The notes: generated by a model from the sequence alone, not told the origin. A stretch of 64,000 nucleotides of DNA from Pseudomonas viridiflava (GCF_900590755.1 NZ_UUOC01000052.1:310001-374000); one strand, 5' to 3'; positions 25,789 through 34,727 are shown, counted from the stretch's first letter. Numbers and translations: made by a program.

Positions 25789-27171
25789 ATGCGTTGCCTG
25801 CTGTTCGCTTGTCTGTTTCTGATCTCACAGTCTTCATCTGCTCTGGACCGCTTTCAGGTCGAGGGCTATCTGCTGCCCAATGGTTTGCAACTGATCCTCA
25901 AGCCAGGTTATGAAAAAGGCCACGTGGCGATTCGCCTGGTGGTGGGCATAGGCTTTGACGACTTCCCCTGTGAAGACAAGGAATTGCCTCACCTGCTGGA
26001 GCATTTGCTGTTCAGCGGTGTGGACGAATCCGGCGAAGGCGGGTTGGAAGAGCGCATGCAGGCGCTGGGCGGTGACTGGAACGCGTTCACCAGCAACACC
26101 GACACCACGTTCGTCATCGAAGCCCCCGCGCAAAATCAGCGTAAGGTCCTGGACCTGCTGCTGGAAGTCCTGAGCAAAACCCGCTTCGAAGAACCGGCTC
26201 TGGATACCGTCAAGCAAATCGTCGAGCGCGAGGATGGCGGGCATTACACGCACCTGCAACGTTGGCTGGACCGCAAGGACCTGGGCCACAGTGCGAGTAG
26301 TCAATTGGCGGTGGAGATGGGCCTCAAATGCGCCGAGCGTCCGCAAGTCGGGCACATCACGCTGGATCAGATCGAGACCGTTTTCAAAGCCTGGTATGCG
26401 CCCAACAACATGACGCTGATCGTGGTCGGTGATCTGGATCGGCTGTTACCCGGTTATCTGGAGCGCACCTATGGCGAGCTTGATGCGGTCGACCCCACCG
26501 AGCATCCGCTGCTGGCCGAGGCCGGTGGCAACGCCGATGCAGAGCGCACGCTGATCCGGGGCGGGCTGGGTGACGGCGCACGGCTGCATCTGATTTTCAC
26601 CGAGCCGCTGCTGGATGATCAGCCCGATGAAACCCTTCAACTGCTCGACGATTATTTCGAATGGGCGTTGTACAGCGATTTGCGCCTCAAGCGCGGCTTG
26701 TCCTATGGACCCTGGGTGGATCGCGAGGTATTTGGCGGCAGCGGCTTCATGAGCCTTAATGCCGACGTGGAGGGCGGTGATATCGATCAGTCCAAGGACG
26801 CCATTCGCGAGGTGCTTGACCGTCTCCAGAAAGACGGCCTCGACCCCGCCACCTTCGCCCGCATCAAACAGGCGGCTATCGCCAAACAGGCCTGGGCCGT
26901 GCAGGGCAACAGCGCGTTGGCGGACTACTATTGGGGGGCCATCAATGACTATGAAAAAGGCCGCTTCGCCGACCCGAGTAAACGCTTGAAGTCCGTCAGC
27001 CTGGACAGCGCCAACCGCGTCATGCGCGAGCTGCTTGCGCAAAAAGGCTACTGGCGCATCGAACAACCATTGCTGAGTTACAACCAGTTGTACTGGCTGG
27101 TCGTGGGTGCGATCGGCTTGGTGGTTTTACTGATTGGATGGCGTATAAGCGTGTATCGCAATCGCCGATGA
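25789..27171 (+). CDS. M16 family zinc metallopeptidase, membrane-anchored
   Basis: A 460-residue insulinase-like peptidase. It has a signal peptide (residues about 1-18), the inverted zinc motif HLLEH at 68-72 with a downstream acidic partner in QIVERED, and a second M16 domain (about 190-400). A hydrophobic helix (about 430-452, YWLVVGAIGLVVLLIGW) followed by RNRR would hold the C-terminus in the membrane with the catalytic part in the periplasm. M16B proteins often come in pairs, one active and one not; no second one is nearby. The gene stands alone between the Na/Pi gene and DUF5924. Confidence 0.9.
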   Translation: MRCLLFACLFLISQSSSALDRFQVEGYLLPNGLQLILKPGYEKGHVAIRLVVGIGFDDFPCEDKELPHLLEHLLFSGVDESGEGGLEERMQALGGDWNAFTSNTDTTFVIEAPAQNQRKVLDLLLEVLSKTRFEEPALDTVKQIVEREDGGHYTHLQRWLDRKDLGHSASSQLAVEMGLKCAERPQVGHITLDQIETVFKAWYAPNNMTLIVVGDLDRLLPGYLERTYGELDAVDPTEHPLLAEAGGNADAERTLIRGGLGDGARLHLIFTEPLLDDQPDETLQLLDDYFEWALYSDLRLKRGLSYGPWVDREVFGGSGFMSLNADVEGGDIDQSKDAIREVLDRLQKDGLDPATFARIKQAAIAKQAWAVQGNSALADYYWGAINDYEKGRFADPSKRLKSVSLDSANRVMRELLAQKGYWRIEQPLLSYNQLYWLVVGAIGLVVLLIGWRISVYRNRR

Positions 27172-27177
27172 TGAGTT

Positions 27178-27251
27178 CTGTAGGAGCTGCCGAAGGCTGC
27201 GAATCGGTCCATATGACAAACCGCTTTCGCAGCCTTCGGCAGCTCCTACAG
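27178..27251. repeat. REP doublet (family A)
   Basis: Standard inverted GTAGGAGCTGCCGAAGGCTG arms lie seven bases after the peptidase gene stop. Confidence 0.9.
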
Positions 27252-27339
27252 TCAGTGTTTACATTCATACAATGACTACCGCCGGCCGCTGTTATCCTGC
27301 TGGCGCTTTTTTTCCCTGCCAACCAAGTGAATCGCCGAA

Positions 27340-28536
27340 ATGCCTGAGTGGAAATCCCTGATCAACCGCGTAGTCAACCTGATGAAACGCTATCCAGGGC
27401 TTATCGCGGCGGGTGGTTTTATTTCGGGGATTGCCAGCTTCATTCTGGTGGATCGTCAGGAAGCGCTGGCCACCTGGATTGCCGTGGTGATGCTGGTCAG
27501 CTGGCTGTGGCTGATGGTCGAAAGCAGCGCCATGGTGCTGTTCACCAAAGTCTTCAAGCGTAAGATCCCGTCCGGGCTGTTGCGCTACGGCACCCAGATG
27601 ATCCACCAGGAAAGTCTGTTTTTCGTCCTGCCGTTCTTCTTCATCACCACCACCTGGAACAGCGCACAAGCCGTGTTCACCAGCCTGCTCGGCGCGGCGG
27701 GGCTGGTATCGATCATTGATCCGCTGTACTACAAATGGCTCGCGCCCAAGCGCTGGCTGTTCATGGCGCTGCACACTCTGACGTTGTTTGCCGCGCTGCT
27801 GACGGCCTTGCCGATCATCCTGCACCTGACCACCGCCGAGAGTTACAAGCTGTCGCTGGGGATCGCCATGCTCCTGTCATTCCCGAGCCTGGCGTCGAGC
27901 TTCCCGATGAACACCTGGCGAGGCAGCGTGGCGGTGGTGTTTGCGATCCTGCTGATCGGCGGTGCGGGCTGGCTGCTGCGCTCCTGGGTGCCGCCTGCGA
28001 CGTTGTGGCTGACTGAAGTTGCCGTGAGTACCGACTTCGACAACAAGAACCGCAAGCCTGGCGACAGCATCACCGAAATCAGCGTGAAACAGCTTCGCGC
28101 TGGCGGGCTTTATGCCTACACCTCGATCAATGCGCCTCGCGGTCTGGAAGAGCGCATCTATCATGTGTGGCGCCACAACGGCGAAGAGGGCGAGCGCATC
28201 GCGCTGGATATTCATGGCGGGCGCAAAGAAGGCTATCGTGCCTGGACCCATAAACAGAATTTCCCGCAGGACGCTGTCGGCAACTGGCAGGTGAGGGTGC
28301 TGACCGAAGACGGGCAGATGATCGGCGTACTGCGCTTCAAGGTCACCGAGAGCGACCAGCCAGCGGTCACGCGTCAGTCGGGCAGAATTATCCGCCTGAA
28401 ACCGGGTGGCGATGACAGCAGCAGTGAAAAAGCCAAGCCGCAGGATTCCGATAGCAGTTCAGAGACTGATTCGAAGCCCAAAGAGAGCGAGCCCGCCGCT
28501 GAAGAACCCAAGGCTGCGGCTCCGACCGATCAATAA
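27340..28536 (+). CDS. DUF5924/DUF2914 domain membrane protein
   Basis: A 398-residue inner-membrane protein of unknown function. The N-terminal 220 residues hold about seven hydrophobic helices with RYGTQMIHQESLFFVLPFFFITTTWNSAQ split over a loop and helix, characteristic of DUF5924. Residues about 265-345 resemble the DUF2914 module (ITEISVKQLRAGGLYAYTSI, HVWRHNGEE, GNWQVRVLTEDGQMIGV). A charged Ser/Lys/Glu/Pro-rich tail ends the protein. It ends 11 bases before the MCE permease gene and could be in its transcript. Confidence 0.85.
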   Translation: MPEWKSLINRVVNLMKRYPGLIAAGGFISGIASFILVDRQEALATWIAVVMLVSWLWLMVESSAMVLFTKVFKRKIPSGLLRYGTQMIHQESLFFVLPFFFITTTWNSAQAVFTSLLGAAGLVSIIDPLYYKWLAPKRWLFMALHTLTLFAALLTALPIILHLTTAESYKLSLGIAMLLSFPSLASSFPMNTWRGSVAVVFAILLIGGAGWLLRSWVPPATLWLTEVAVSTDFDNKNRKPGDSITEISVKQLRAGGLYAYTSINAPRGLEERIYHVWRHNGEEGERIALDIHGGRKEGYRAWTHKQNFPQDAVGNWQVRVLTEDGQMIGVLRFKVTESDQPAVTRQSGRIIRLKPGGDDSSSEKAKPQDSDSSSETDSKPKESEPAAEEPKAAAPTDQ

Positions 28537-28547
28537 CAGGCACGCCC

Positions 28548-29735
28548 ATGACGACGCCCACGCTTGTCGCATCTGTCGAAAACGTTTCCGCCAGCGCGAG
28601 CGAGCGTCCCGGCCGAGCCGTGCTGGATAAGACCAGTCAACCCGCGCAACTGCGAATTTCCGGCGACTGGACCCTGCAGCATTATCGAGTGCTCAAGCAG
28701 CAGACTGACGAGTTGGGCGGCAACTACGACGCCACTGTCCCCGTCGATCTAAGCGGCCTTCACGCGCTGGATACTGCTGGCGCATCGTTGCTGGTCGAAC
28801 TGCTGGGCACCGAGCGTCTGGCCCGGCTAGCGGTGCAGGCACCTGACTTGCCGGTCTCCAGCCGCGCGCTGCTGCAAACCATTCAGTCGGCATTGTGTGA
28901 TTACTGCGCTCCCGTCAAAGAGCCGGAGACCGCTGTCGGTTTGCAGTTGCTGTCACGCATCGGCGGCGCTGTGTACACGCTGTGGTCCGATACCTTGCAG
29001 TTGCTGGGCTTCATCGGCCTGATCATCGAAACATTGCTTACCAGCCTCCTGCGTCCACGTCGCTGGCGCACGACCTCGGTGCTGGTCCACATCGAACAGA
29101 GCGGCCTGGACGCTGCGCCCATCGTTGCGCTGCTGACTTTTCTGGTGGGTGCAGTGGTGGCGTTTCTGGGGGCCACGGTGCTCAAGACGTTTGGCGCGAC
29201 TGTGTTCACGGTCAATCTGGTCGCCTTCTCGTTCTTGCGTGAGTTTGGTGTGTTGCTCACGGCAATTCTCCTGGCCGGGCGCACCGCCAGTGCGTTCACC
29301 GCGCAAATCGGCTCCATGAAAGCCAACGAAGAAATCGACGCCATCCGCACCCTCGGCCTCAGCCCGGTTGAGCTGCTGGTGCTGCCACGGGTGTTGGCGC
29401 TGCTGGTGTCGTTGCCGCTGCTGACCTTTCTGGCGATGATTTGCGGCATTATCGGCGGCGGTGTGGTGTGCGCCGTGGCTCTGGATATTTCCCCGGCGAT
29501 GTTCCTGTCGCTGTTGCAGAAGGACATCGGCGTCGAGCATTTCCTGGTCGGCATGGTCAAGGCTCCGGTATTCGCCTTCCTGATTGCGGCCATTGGTTGT
29601 CTGGAAGGTTTCAAAGTCAGCGGCAGCGCCGAATCGGTAGGCGCGCATACCACCTCCAGCGTGGTGCAATCGATTTTCGTGGTGATCGTGCTCGATGCCG
29701 TGGCGGCGTTGTTTTTCATGGAGATGGGCTGGTGA
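28548..29735 (+). CDS. MlaE-like ABC permease with N-terminal STAS domain
   Basis: The 395-residue permease of an MCE/Mla-type phospholipid transporter. Residues about 30-120 form a STAS-like domain (PAQLRISGDWTLQHY, VDLSGLHALDTAGASLLVELL), as in MlaB fused to the permease. The membrane domain (about 140-395) carries the family stretch VLLTAILLAGRTASAFTAQIGSMKANEEIDA and LVLPRVLALLVSLPLLTF. It overlaps the ATPase gene at TGGTGA, so the two are translationally coupled. Confidence 0.93.
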   Translation: MTTPTLVASVENVSASASERPGRAVLDKTSQPAQLRISGDWTLQHYRVLKQQTDELGGNYDATVPVDLSGLHALDTAGASLLVELLGTERLARLAVQAPDLPVSSRALLQTIQSALCDYCAPVKEPETAVGLQLLSRIGGAVYTLWSDTLQLLGFIGLIIETLLTSLLRPRRWRTTSVLVHIEQSGLDAAPIVALLTFLVGAVVAFLGATVLKTFGATVFTVNLVAFSFLREFGVLLTAILLAGRTASAFTAQIGSMKANEEIDAIRTLGLSPVELLVLPRVLALLVSLPLLTFLAMICGIIGGGVVCAVALDISPAMFLSLLQKDIGVEHFLVGMVKAPVFAFLIAAIGCLEGFKVSGSAESVGAHTTSSVVQSIFVVIVLDAVAALFFMEMGW

Positions 29736-30529
29736 GCAAGATGCCGATACGTCGTGATGCGGTGATCGAGGTGCGGGGGCTGTGCAATCGTTTCGGGTCT
29801 CAGAGCGTGCACGAGAACCTCGACCTGGATTTGTACAAGGGCGAGATTCTGGCCGTGGTCGGCGGCTCGGGCAGCGGTAAATCCGTGCTATTGCGCAGTA
29901 TCGTCGGCTTGCGGCGCCCGGATGCTGGCAGTGTTCAGGTGTTCGGTCAGGACTTGCAGCGCCTCTCGGAACAGGATCGTTCGCAGGTTGAACGGCGCTT
30001 TGGCGTGCTGTTCCAGAAGGGCGCTTTGTTCTCGTCGCTGACCCTCACCGAGAACGTGGCGCTGCCGTTGATCGAGCACGCCGGGCTCAGCCGCGATGAA
30101 GCCGAGCATCTGGCCGGGGTAAAGCTGGCGCTAGCCGGGTTGCCGCTGTCATCGGCGCACAAATATCCGGCGACCTTGTCCGGCGGCATGATCAAGCGTG
30201 CTGCCCTCGCTCGGGCGCTGGCGCTGGATCCAGACATTCTGTTCCTCGACGAGCCCACTGCCGGGCTTGACCCAATTGGCGCAGCGGCGTTTGACCAGTT
30301 GATCCTGACCTTGCGCGACGCGTTGGGCTTGAGCGTGTGTCTGGTTACCCACGACCTGGACACCCTCTACACCATTACCGACCGTGTGGCAGTGCTGTCG
30401 CAGAAACGGGTGCTGGTGGCTGACCGGATCGACAAGGTCTCGGCCACCAACGATCCCTGGATTCATGATTACTTCCACGGCCCCCGTGGCCGGGCGGCAT
30501 ACTCCGCTTCCCTGCAGAAAGAGGTCTGA
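29732..30529 (+). CDS. MlaF-like ABC transporter ATP-binding protein
   Basis: The 265-residue ATPase of the MCE transporter. Walker A is GGSGSGKSVLL (about 43-53), followed by the Q-loop VLFQKGALFSSL, the signature LSGGMIKRAALARALALDP, and Walker B ILFLDEPTAGLDP with H-loop LVTHDLD. The start is a GTG at 29732 that overlaps the permease stop; an ATG at 29741 is the alternative and would remove three residues. The stop is two bases before the MlaD-like gene. Confidence 0.94.
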   Translation: MSKMPIRRDAVIEVRGLCNRFGSQSVHENLDLDLYKGEILAVVGGSGSGKSVLLRSIVGLRRPDAGSVQVFGQDLQRLSEQDRSQVERRFGVLFQKGALFSSLTLTENVALPLIEHAGLSRDEAEHLAGVKLALAGLPLSSAHKYPATLSGGMIKRAALARALALDPDILFLDEPTAGLDPIGAAAFDQLILTLRDALGLSVCLVTHDLDTLYTITDRVAVLSQKRVLVADRIDKVSATNDPWIHDYFHGPRGRAAYSASLQKEV

Positions 30530-30531
30530 CG

Positions 30532-31470
30532 ATGGAAACCCGTGCCCATCATGTGTTGATCGGCCTGTTCACGGTACTGGTGGTAGCGGCTGCGCTGCTG
30601 TTCGGCTTGTGGCTGGCCAAGTCCAGCGTCGACACGGCGTTCAAGGATTATGAAGTGGTGTTCAACGAGGCGGTGACCGGCCTGTCACGCGGCAGCGCCG
30701 TGCAATACAGCGGGATAAGGATCGGTGATGTGATCGAATTGCGCCTGGACCCCAACGACCCGCGTCGCGTGCTGGCGCAGATTCGCATCGTCGGCAACAC
30801 CCCCATCAAACAGGACACTCAGGCCAAGCTGGCGCTGACCGGGATTACCGGCGGCTCGATCATCCAGCTCAGCGGCGGCACCCCTCAAAGCCCGGAACTG
30901 ACCGGCAAGGACGGCCATCTGCCGACCATCATCGCCTCACCGTCGCCTATCGCGCGGCTGCTTAACGACAGCAACGACATGATGAGCAGCATCAGCCAGC
31001 TCATGCACAACGCCAACACCATGTTTTCCCCGGAAAACGTGCGCAACCTGAGCCGCACGCTGGACCATCTGGAACAGACCACGGGGGCGATTGCCGATCA
31101 GCGCGATGACATCCGCCAGACCCTCAAGCAGTTGGCGCAAGTCGGCAAGCAAGCCAGCGCCACCCTGGAACAGACCGCCGCCCTGATGCGCAACGCCAAC
31201 GGCTTGCTCAACAGCGATGGCAAACAGATGTTCAGCAGCGCCGAGCGGGCCATGAAGTCTCTGGAACAGAGCAGCGCAACCATCAACAGCGTGCTCAACG
31301 ACAACCAGCATTCGCTGGATACCGGCCTGCAAGGCCTGGGTGAATTGGGGCCAGCAGTACGCGAACTGCGCGAGACCCTGTCTTCCCTACGCACCATATC
31401 CCGCCGCCTGGAAGCCAACCCCAGCGGTTACTTGCTGGGCAGCGACAAGAACAAGGAGTTTGAGCCATGA
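30532..31470 (+). CDS. MlaD/MCE family lipid-binding protein
   Basis: A 312-residue substrate-binding protein of the transporter. It has an N-terminal membrane anchor (about residues 8-30), the MCE domain (about 38-120, with VTGLSRGSAVQYSGIRIGDV and LALTGITGGSIIQL), and a long helical C-terminal part that could form a hexameric tube. The last codons and stop are part of a 40-bp sequence repeated 191 bases downstream. The stop overlaps an ATG (ATGA, 31467-31470), the coupling one would expect to the auxiliary lipoprotein gene. Confidence 0.94.
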   Translation: METRAHHVLIGLFTVLVVAAALLFGLWLAKSSVDTAFKDYEVVFNEAVTGLSRGSAVQYSGIRIGDVIELRLDPNDPRRVLAQIRIVGNTPIKQDTQAKLALTGITGGSIIQLSGGTPQSPELTGKDGHLPTIIASPSPIARLLNDSNDMMSSISQLMHNANTMFSPENVRNLSRTLDHLEQTTGAIADQRDDIRQTLKQLAQVGKQASATLEQTAALMRNANGLLNSDGKQMFSSAERAMKSLEQSSATINSVLNDNQHSLDTGLQGLGELGPAVRELRETLSSLRTISRRLEANPSGYLLGSDKNKEFEP

Positions 31471-31478
31471 CGTTTGCA
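31439..31478. repeat. 40-bp direct repeat, copy 1 (3' end of mlaD-like gene)
   Basis: It covers the last codons, ribosome site AAGGAG, overlapping ATG and stop of the mlaD-like gene. Copy 2 at 31630-31669 differs at one base. Confidence 0.95.
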
Positions 31479-31661
31479 GCCAATACATCTCCTGTAGGAG
31501 CGAGCTTGCTCGCGATCGGCTGCGAAGCAGTCGTAAAAAAAGCTGGACTTACCATCGCAGGAAAGTCGTTCCGACTTTATCGCGAGCAAGCTCACTCCTA
31601 CAGATTCGGGGCGTGGCTGGGATTGCTTTGCAGCGACAAGAACAAGGAGTTTGAGCCATGA
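31467..31661 (+). other. 64-residue open frame created by duplication and REP insertion
   Basis: The ATG overlapping the mlaD-like stop opens a frame that runs through the first REP doublet and ends in the duplicated mlaD tail (SDKNKEFEP, stop at 31659-31661), which again overlaps an ATG at 31658. It has the ribosome site of the old junction but no protein-like features apart from REP-encoded residues. It may act as a coupling leader; I do not call it a real protein gene. Confidence 0.35.
31492..31602. repeat. REP doublet (family B) between mlaD-like gene and lipoprotein
   Basis: The arms CTGTAGGAGCGAGCTTGCTC and GCGAGCAAGCTCACTCCTACAG surround about 70 bases. It lies inside the MCE operon between the two copies of the 40-bp repeat. 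Confidence 0.88.
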
Positions 31662-31669
31662 GGTTTGCA
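31630..31669. repeat. 40-bp direct repeat, copy 2
   Basis: It matches 31439-31478 at 39 of 40 bases and again contains AAGGAG and ATGA. The repeat period is 191 bases. Confidence 0.95.
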
Positions 31670-31689
31670 AGCGCGGTGAATATTGCACC

Positions 31690-31783
31690 CGTTGGAGCGA
31701 GGCTTGCCCGCGAAGACAATGTTTCTGGCACAGAACAACGCGTGGATGTACCGGCCTCTTCGCGGGCAAGCCTCGCTCCAACA
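31690..31783. repeat. REP doublet (family D) at the lipoprotein gene start
   Basis: GTTGGAGCGAGGCTTGCCCG and its inverted copy end ten bases before the lipoprotein ATG. The frame from the ATG at 31658 stays open through it, so it could be translated as an N-terminal extension. Confidence 0.9.
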
Positions 31784-31792
31784 GAGTTAGTC

Positions 31793-32419
31793 ATGCAGCT
31801 TGCCAGGGGTGTACTGCTCAGTACCCTGATACTCACCAGCGCCTGCTCCATCCTCCCCAAATCCGAGCCCTCCGACGTCTACCGTTTGCCCGTCAGCTCG
31901 GCATCCAGCAGCGTGGCGCAGCCGGTGCAGTGGTCGTTGCGCCTCGCCCGGCCCAAAGCCAGTGAAACACTCGACAGCCCGCGTATCGCCGTGGTCCCGC
32001 AAGGTGATCTGATCAGCAGCTACAAAGGCGCGCGCTGGACTGATCCGGCGCCGGTGCTGTGGCGTAACCGGCTGATGGATGCCTTTGCCAGCGATGGTCG
32101 AGTGCAGTTACTCAGCACCGACGACAGCAACCTGCAGGCGGATTTCGAGCTGGGCGGGGAGCTGCAGGCCTTTCAGAGTGAATACCGTGGTCAGGCCATT
32201 GAAGTGGTAATTCGCCTGGATGCGAGGCTGGTGAGTGAGGATCAGCGGATCATCGCCAGCCGCCGCTTCGAGGTACGCCAGCCGGTTTCCGATAAGCAGG
32301 TGTCCGCCGTGGTGGCGGGCTTTGGCAAGGCCAGTGACGGGCTAGCCGCCCAAGTACTGCGCTGGACCGTCGAGCAAGGCCAGAAGCACTACGCCGCCGT
32401 TGCACCGAAGAACCAGTAG
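31793..32419 (+). CDS. ABC-type transport auxiliary lipoprotein (PqiC-like)
   Basis: A 208-residue lipoprotein completing the MCE transporter; PqiC-type proteins sit in the outer membrane and receive or donate lipid. From the ATG at 31793 a normal signal peptide (MQLARGVLLSTLILTSACS, lipobox TSAC) is followed by DVYRLP and the ABC_trans_aux pattern (SLRLARPKA, DSPRIAVVPQGDLISSYKGARWTD split at the domain start, then PVLWRNRLMDAF). The frame is also open from 31658, with a better ribosome site, but that start puts 45 REP-encoded residues before the signal peptide. Its 3' end overlaps the next, convergent gene by 31 bases. Confidence 0.85.
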   Translation: MQLARGVLLSTLILTSACSILPKSEPSDVYRLPVSSASSSVAQPVQWSLRLARPKASETLDSPRIAVVPQGDLISSYKGARWTDPAPVLWRNRLMDAFASDGRVQLLSTDDSNLQADFELGGELQAFQSEYRGQAIEVVIRLDARLVSEDQRIIASRRFEVRQPVSDKQVSAVVAGFGKASDGLAAQVLRWTVEQGQKHYAAVAPKNQ

Positions 32420-33630
32420 CAGACAAAGATCGCCGCAACCACGCCGGCAAACTCAGCCAGTAGCGCGCAACCCACCGCATGGCGGGCGCGCTGGATACCT
32501 ACAGCGCCGAAGTACACGGCCAGTACGTAGAAAGTAGTTTCGGTACTGCCCTGAATGGTCGCTGCCACAAGGGCCGCAAAGCTATCCACCCCTTGGGTCT
32601 GCATGGTCTCGATCAGCATCGCCCGAGCCGCGCTGCCGGAGAACGGTTTGACCATGGCGGTGGGTAGCGCATCGACAAAGCGTGTATCGAGACCCAGCCA
32701 TTGAACCAGATGGCGAATGCCTTCCAGACCCAGATCCAGCGCACCCGATGCTCGTAACACGCCAACCGCGCAGAGCATCGCGACCAGATACGGCAGCAGT
32801 CCTTTGGCGACGTCGAAACCTTCTTTGGCACCTTCGACGAACGCTTCGTAAACCTGCACCTTGCGCAGTGCACCAATCACCAGAAACAGGATGATCAGCC
32901 CGAACAGCGTCAGGTTGCCGAGGATCGAGGACAGGCCCGCCAGCGCTGCCGCAGACATAGTCGCCAGCAACGCCATGAAGCTGCCGAGGATCAACGCGCC
33001 GGGGATCAGGTACGCCAGCACCACCGGGTCCCACAGGCGCAGGCGCTGCATGAATGCCACCGACAGCAGGCCAACCAATGTCGAGGCGCTGGTCGCCAGC
33101 AGAATCGGCAGGAACACCAGCGTCGGGTCGAGCGCACCTTGTTGGGCGCGATACATGAAAATCGAGACCGGCAGCAGCGTCAGCGACGAAGCGTTGAGCA
33201 CCAGAAACAGAATCTGCGCGTTACTGGCAGTAGTCGGGCTGGGGTTGAGTTCTTGCAGTGAGCGCATGGCCTTGAGGCCGATGGGGGTTGCGGCGTTATC
33301 CAGGCCCAGGGCGTTGGCGGCGAAGTTGAGGGTAATCAGACCCAGCGCCGGGTGACCGCGTGGGACTTCTGGCATCAGGCGCAGGAACAGCGGCCCAAGG
33401 ACTTTCGCCAGCCAGTCAACGATGCCAGCTTTCTCGGCAATCCGCAGGAAACCAAGCCAGAGCGTCAGGGTGCCGAACAGCAAGACCATCACTTCGACGG
33501 ACAGCTTGGCCATCGCAAAGATGCTTTCGACCATGGCGGCAAAAATGCCCGCGTTACCACCAATCAGCCATTGCCCGAATGCAGACACTGCCGCGACGAG
33601 AAAAAATCCGAGCCATAAGCCGTTGAGCAT
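32389..33630 (-). CDS. Nucleoside-recognition (Gate) domain membrane protein, SpmA/SpmB-like fusion
   Basis: A 413-residue membrane protein with two related halves. The first (about 40-180) contains LNFAANALGLDNAATPIGLKAM and the second (about 275-400) PFSGSAARAMLIETMQ and STETTFYVLAVYFGAVGIQRARHA split at the helix start, which match the spore maturation A and B proteins of the nucleoside-gate family. In non-sporulating bacteria the substrate is unknown. It overlaps the end of the PqiC-like gene by 31 bases on the opposite strand. Confidence 0.88.
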   Translation of the reverse strand: MLNGLWLGFFLVAAVSAFGQWLIGGNAGIFAAMVESIFAMAKLSVEVMVLLFGTLTLWLGFLRIAEKAGIVDWLAKVLGPLFLRLMPEVPRGHPALGLITLNFAANALGLDNAATPIGLKAMRSLQELNPSPTTASNAQILFLVLNASSLTLLPVSIFMYRAQQGALDPTLVFLPILLATSASTLVGLLSVAFMQRLRLWDPVVLAYLIPGALILGSFMALLATMSAAALAGLSSILGNLTLFGLIILFLVIGALRKVQVYEAFVEGAKEGFDVAKGLLPYLVAMLCAVGVLRASGALDLGLEGIRHLVQWLGLDTRFVDALPTAMVKPFSGSAARAMLIETMQTQGVDSFAALVAATIQGSTETTFYVLAVYFGAVGIQRARHAVGCALLAEFAGVVAAIFVCYWFFGATAA

Positions 33631-33773
33631 TCACAAATCCCCCGCAAGATGTCGCGATGATAGCGGGGGCGGGGCAAACAACAAACCCTGGAAGTGACTG
33701 ATTTGTCTGTAGGAGATGCCTTGGCGCTTGGGCTGGTCTATGTGGGAAATTCTATGTTGGCCTGCAATGCACA

Positions 33774-33873
33774 TTCTTGTGGGACCGGCTTTAGCCGGGA
33801 AGAGGCCGGTACACCCACCCGAAATTGATCGCCTGAAATGCCGCCTTCCCGGCTAAAGCCGGTCCCACAAGAA
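33774..33873. repeat. REP doublet (family C)
   Basis: The outer arms TTCTTGTGGGACCGGCTTTA and their complement are fully paired to the ends. It lies in the 353-base gap between the gate protein and the LpoB-type operon. Confidence 0.92.
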
Positions 33874-33876
33874 TTT

Positions 33877-33963
33877 CTGTGGCAGCTTGCTCGCGAAGAG
33901 GCAGTTACATCTGACACATCATCTGCGCCTGAAACACTGCTTTCGCAAGCAAGCTTGCTCCCA
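33877..33963. repeat. REP doublet (family B, degenerate)
   Basis: GTGGCAGCTTGCTCGCGAAG and the right arm CTTTCGCAAGCAAGCTTGCTCCCAC form an imperfect inverted pair directly after the family C element. No gene is seen in this gap. Confidence 0.75.
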
Positions 33964-33983
33964 CCTAGAAGACCTGTTGCGGC

Positions 33984-34724
33984 TCAGCGCAAAATCTTCG
34001 GCGCTTCGTCACGTGGCAGGTTGTTTTGCGGCATTGGCTGACCGGTGTATTCGACTTCACCGCGCAGTTGCTCGCGTAGCTGGCGGGCGACATCCATGCC
34101 GATGGACTTGGACACGTCACGCACCACACGGCCACGGTTGAGCGAGACTTTGATGTCCCGGCCGTTGACCAGCTTGGTGTCCTGACCTTCGCCCATCGCG
34201 GTGAACGCCGAGGTGATTTCGAATGTGCGGGTGTTGATCAGGCTGAAGTCGCTGACCAGCGTCAAACCCAGGATCGCCGAGTGGCTGTCAGTGTTGGCCA
34301 GCTCGCCGATGTCCTGACGGAAATCGATATCCGAAACAGTCCCGAACAGCACGTAATCCGCGCCTTTGAAGTTACCGTTCTTGATCCGCTTGATGACGTC
34401 GTAAACGTCTTCCGTGGACTTGGCGGTGTAAGGCGTGCCTTGAACCAGCTGGAACATGCCGGACTTGAGAATCTCGCCCTTGATGTCGCCGCTGAATTTG
34501 CGCAGCTCGCCTTGTTCGATGTAGCTGTAACGTTCTTCGTACTCGTTGTAGCTGGCCGAACCGCTGGCGCTGTAGGCATTGGCGCGGATATTACTTTGCG
34601 CCGACACCGTATGGATGTAGTGCTCCACACGTTGCTGGAATGCCATGTCGGTGACTGCGATTTTCGGCGCGGCCTGAGCGCCAAAGGCGCACATCAGGCC
34701 GAGGATGCCAATCCATGCACGCAT
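33984..34724 (-). CDS. Exported LpoB/CsgG-like protein, last gene of the lipoprotein operon
   Basis: A 246-residue protein with a signal peptide (MRAWIGILGLMCAFGAQAAP, no lipobox cysteine) and a mature domain starting KIAVTDMAFQQRVEHYIHTV. ADYVLFGTVSDIDFRQD and the later FEITSAFTAMGEGQD match the TolB-N/CsgG-like fold also found in LpoB. It begins 3 bases after the LpoB gene stop. Unlike its neighbours it is probably soluble in the periplasm. The function is unknown; it may act with the lipoproteins in the same operon. Confidence 0.82.
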   Translation of the reverse strand: MRAWIGILGLMCAFGAQAAPKIAVTDMAFQQRVEHYIHTVSAQSNIRANAYSASGSASYNEYEERYSYIEQGELRKFSGDIKGEILKSGMFQLVQGTPYTAKSTEDVYDVIKRIKNGNFKGADYVLFGTVSDIDFRQDIGELANTDSHSAILGLTLVSDFSLINTRTFEITSAFTAMGEGQDTKLVNGRDIKVSLNRGRVVRDVSKSIGMDVARQLREQLRGEVEYTGQPMPQNNLPRDEAPKILR

Positions 34725-34727
34725 TGC

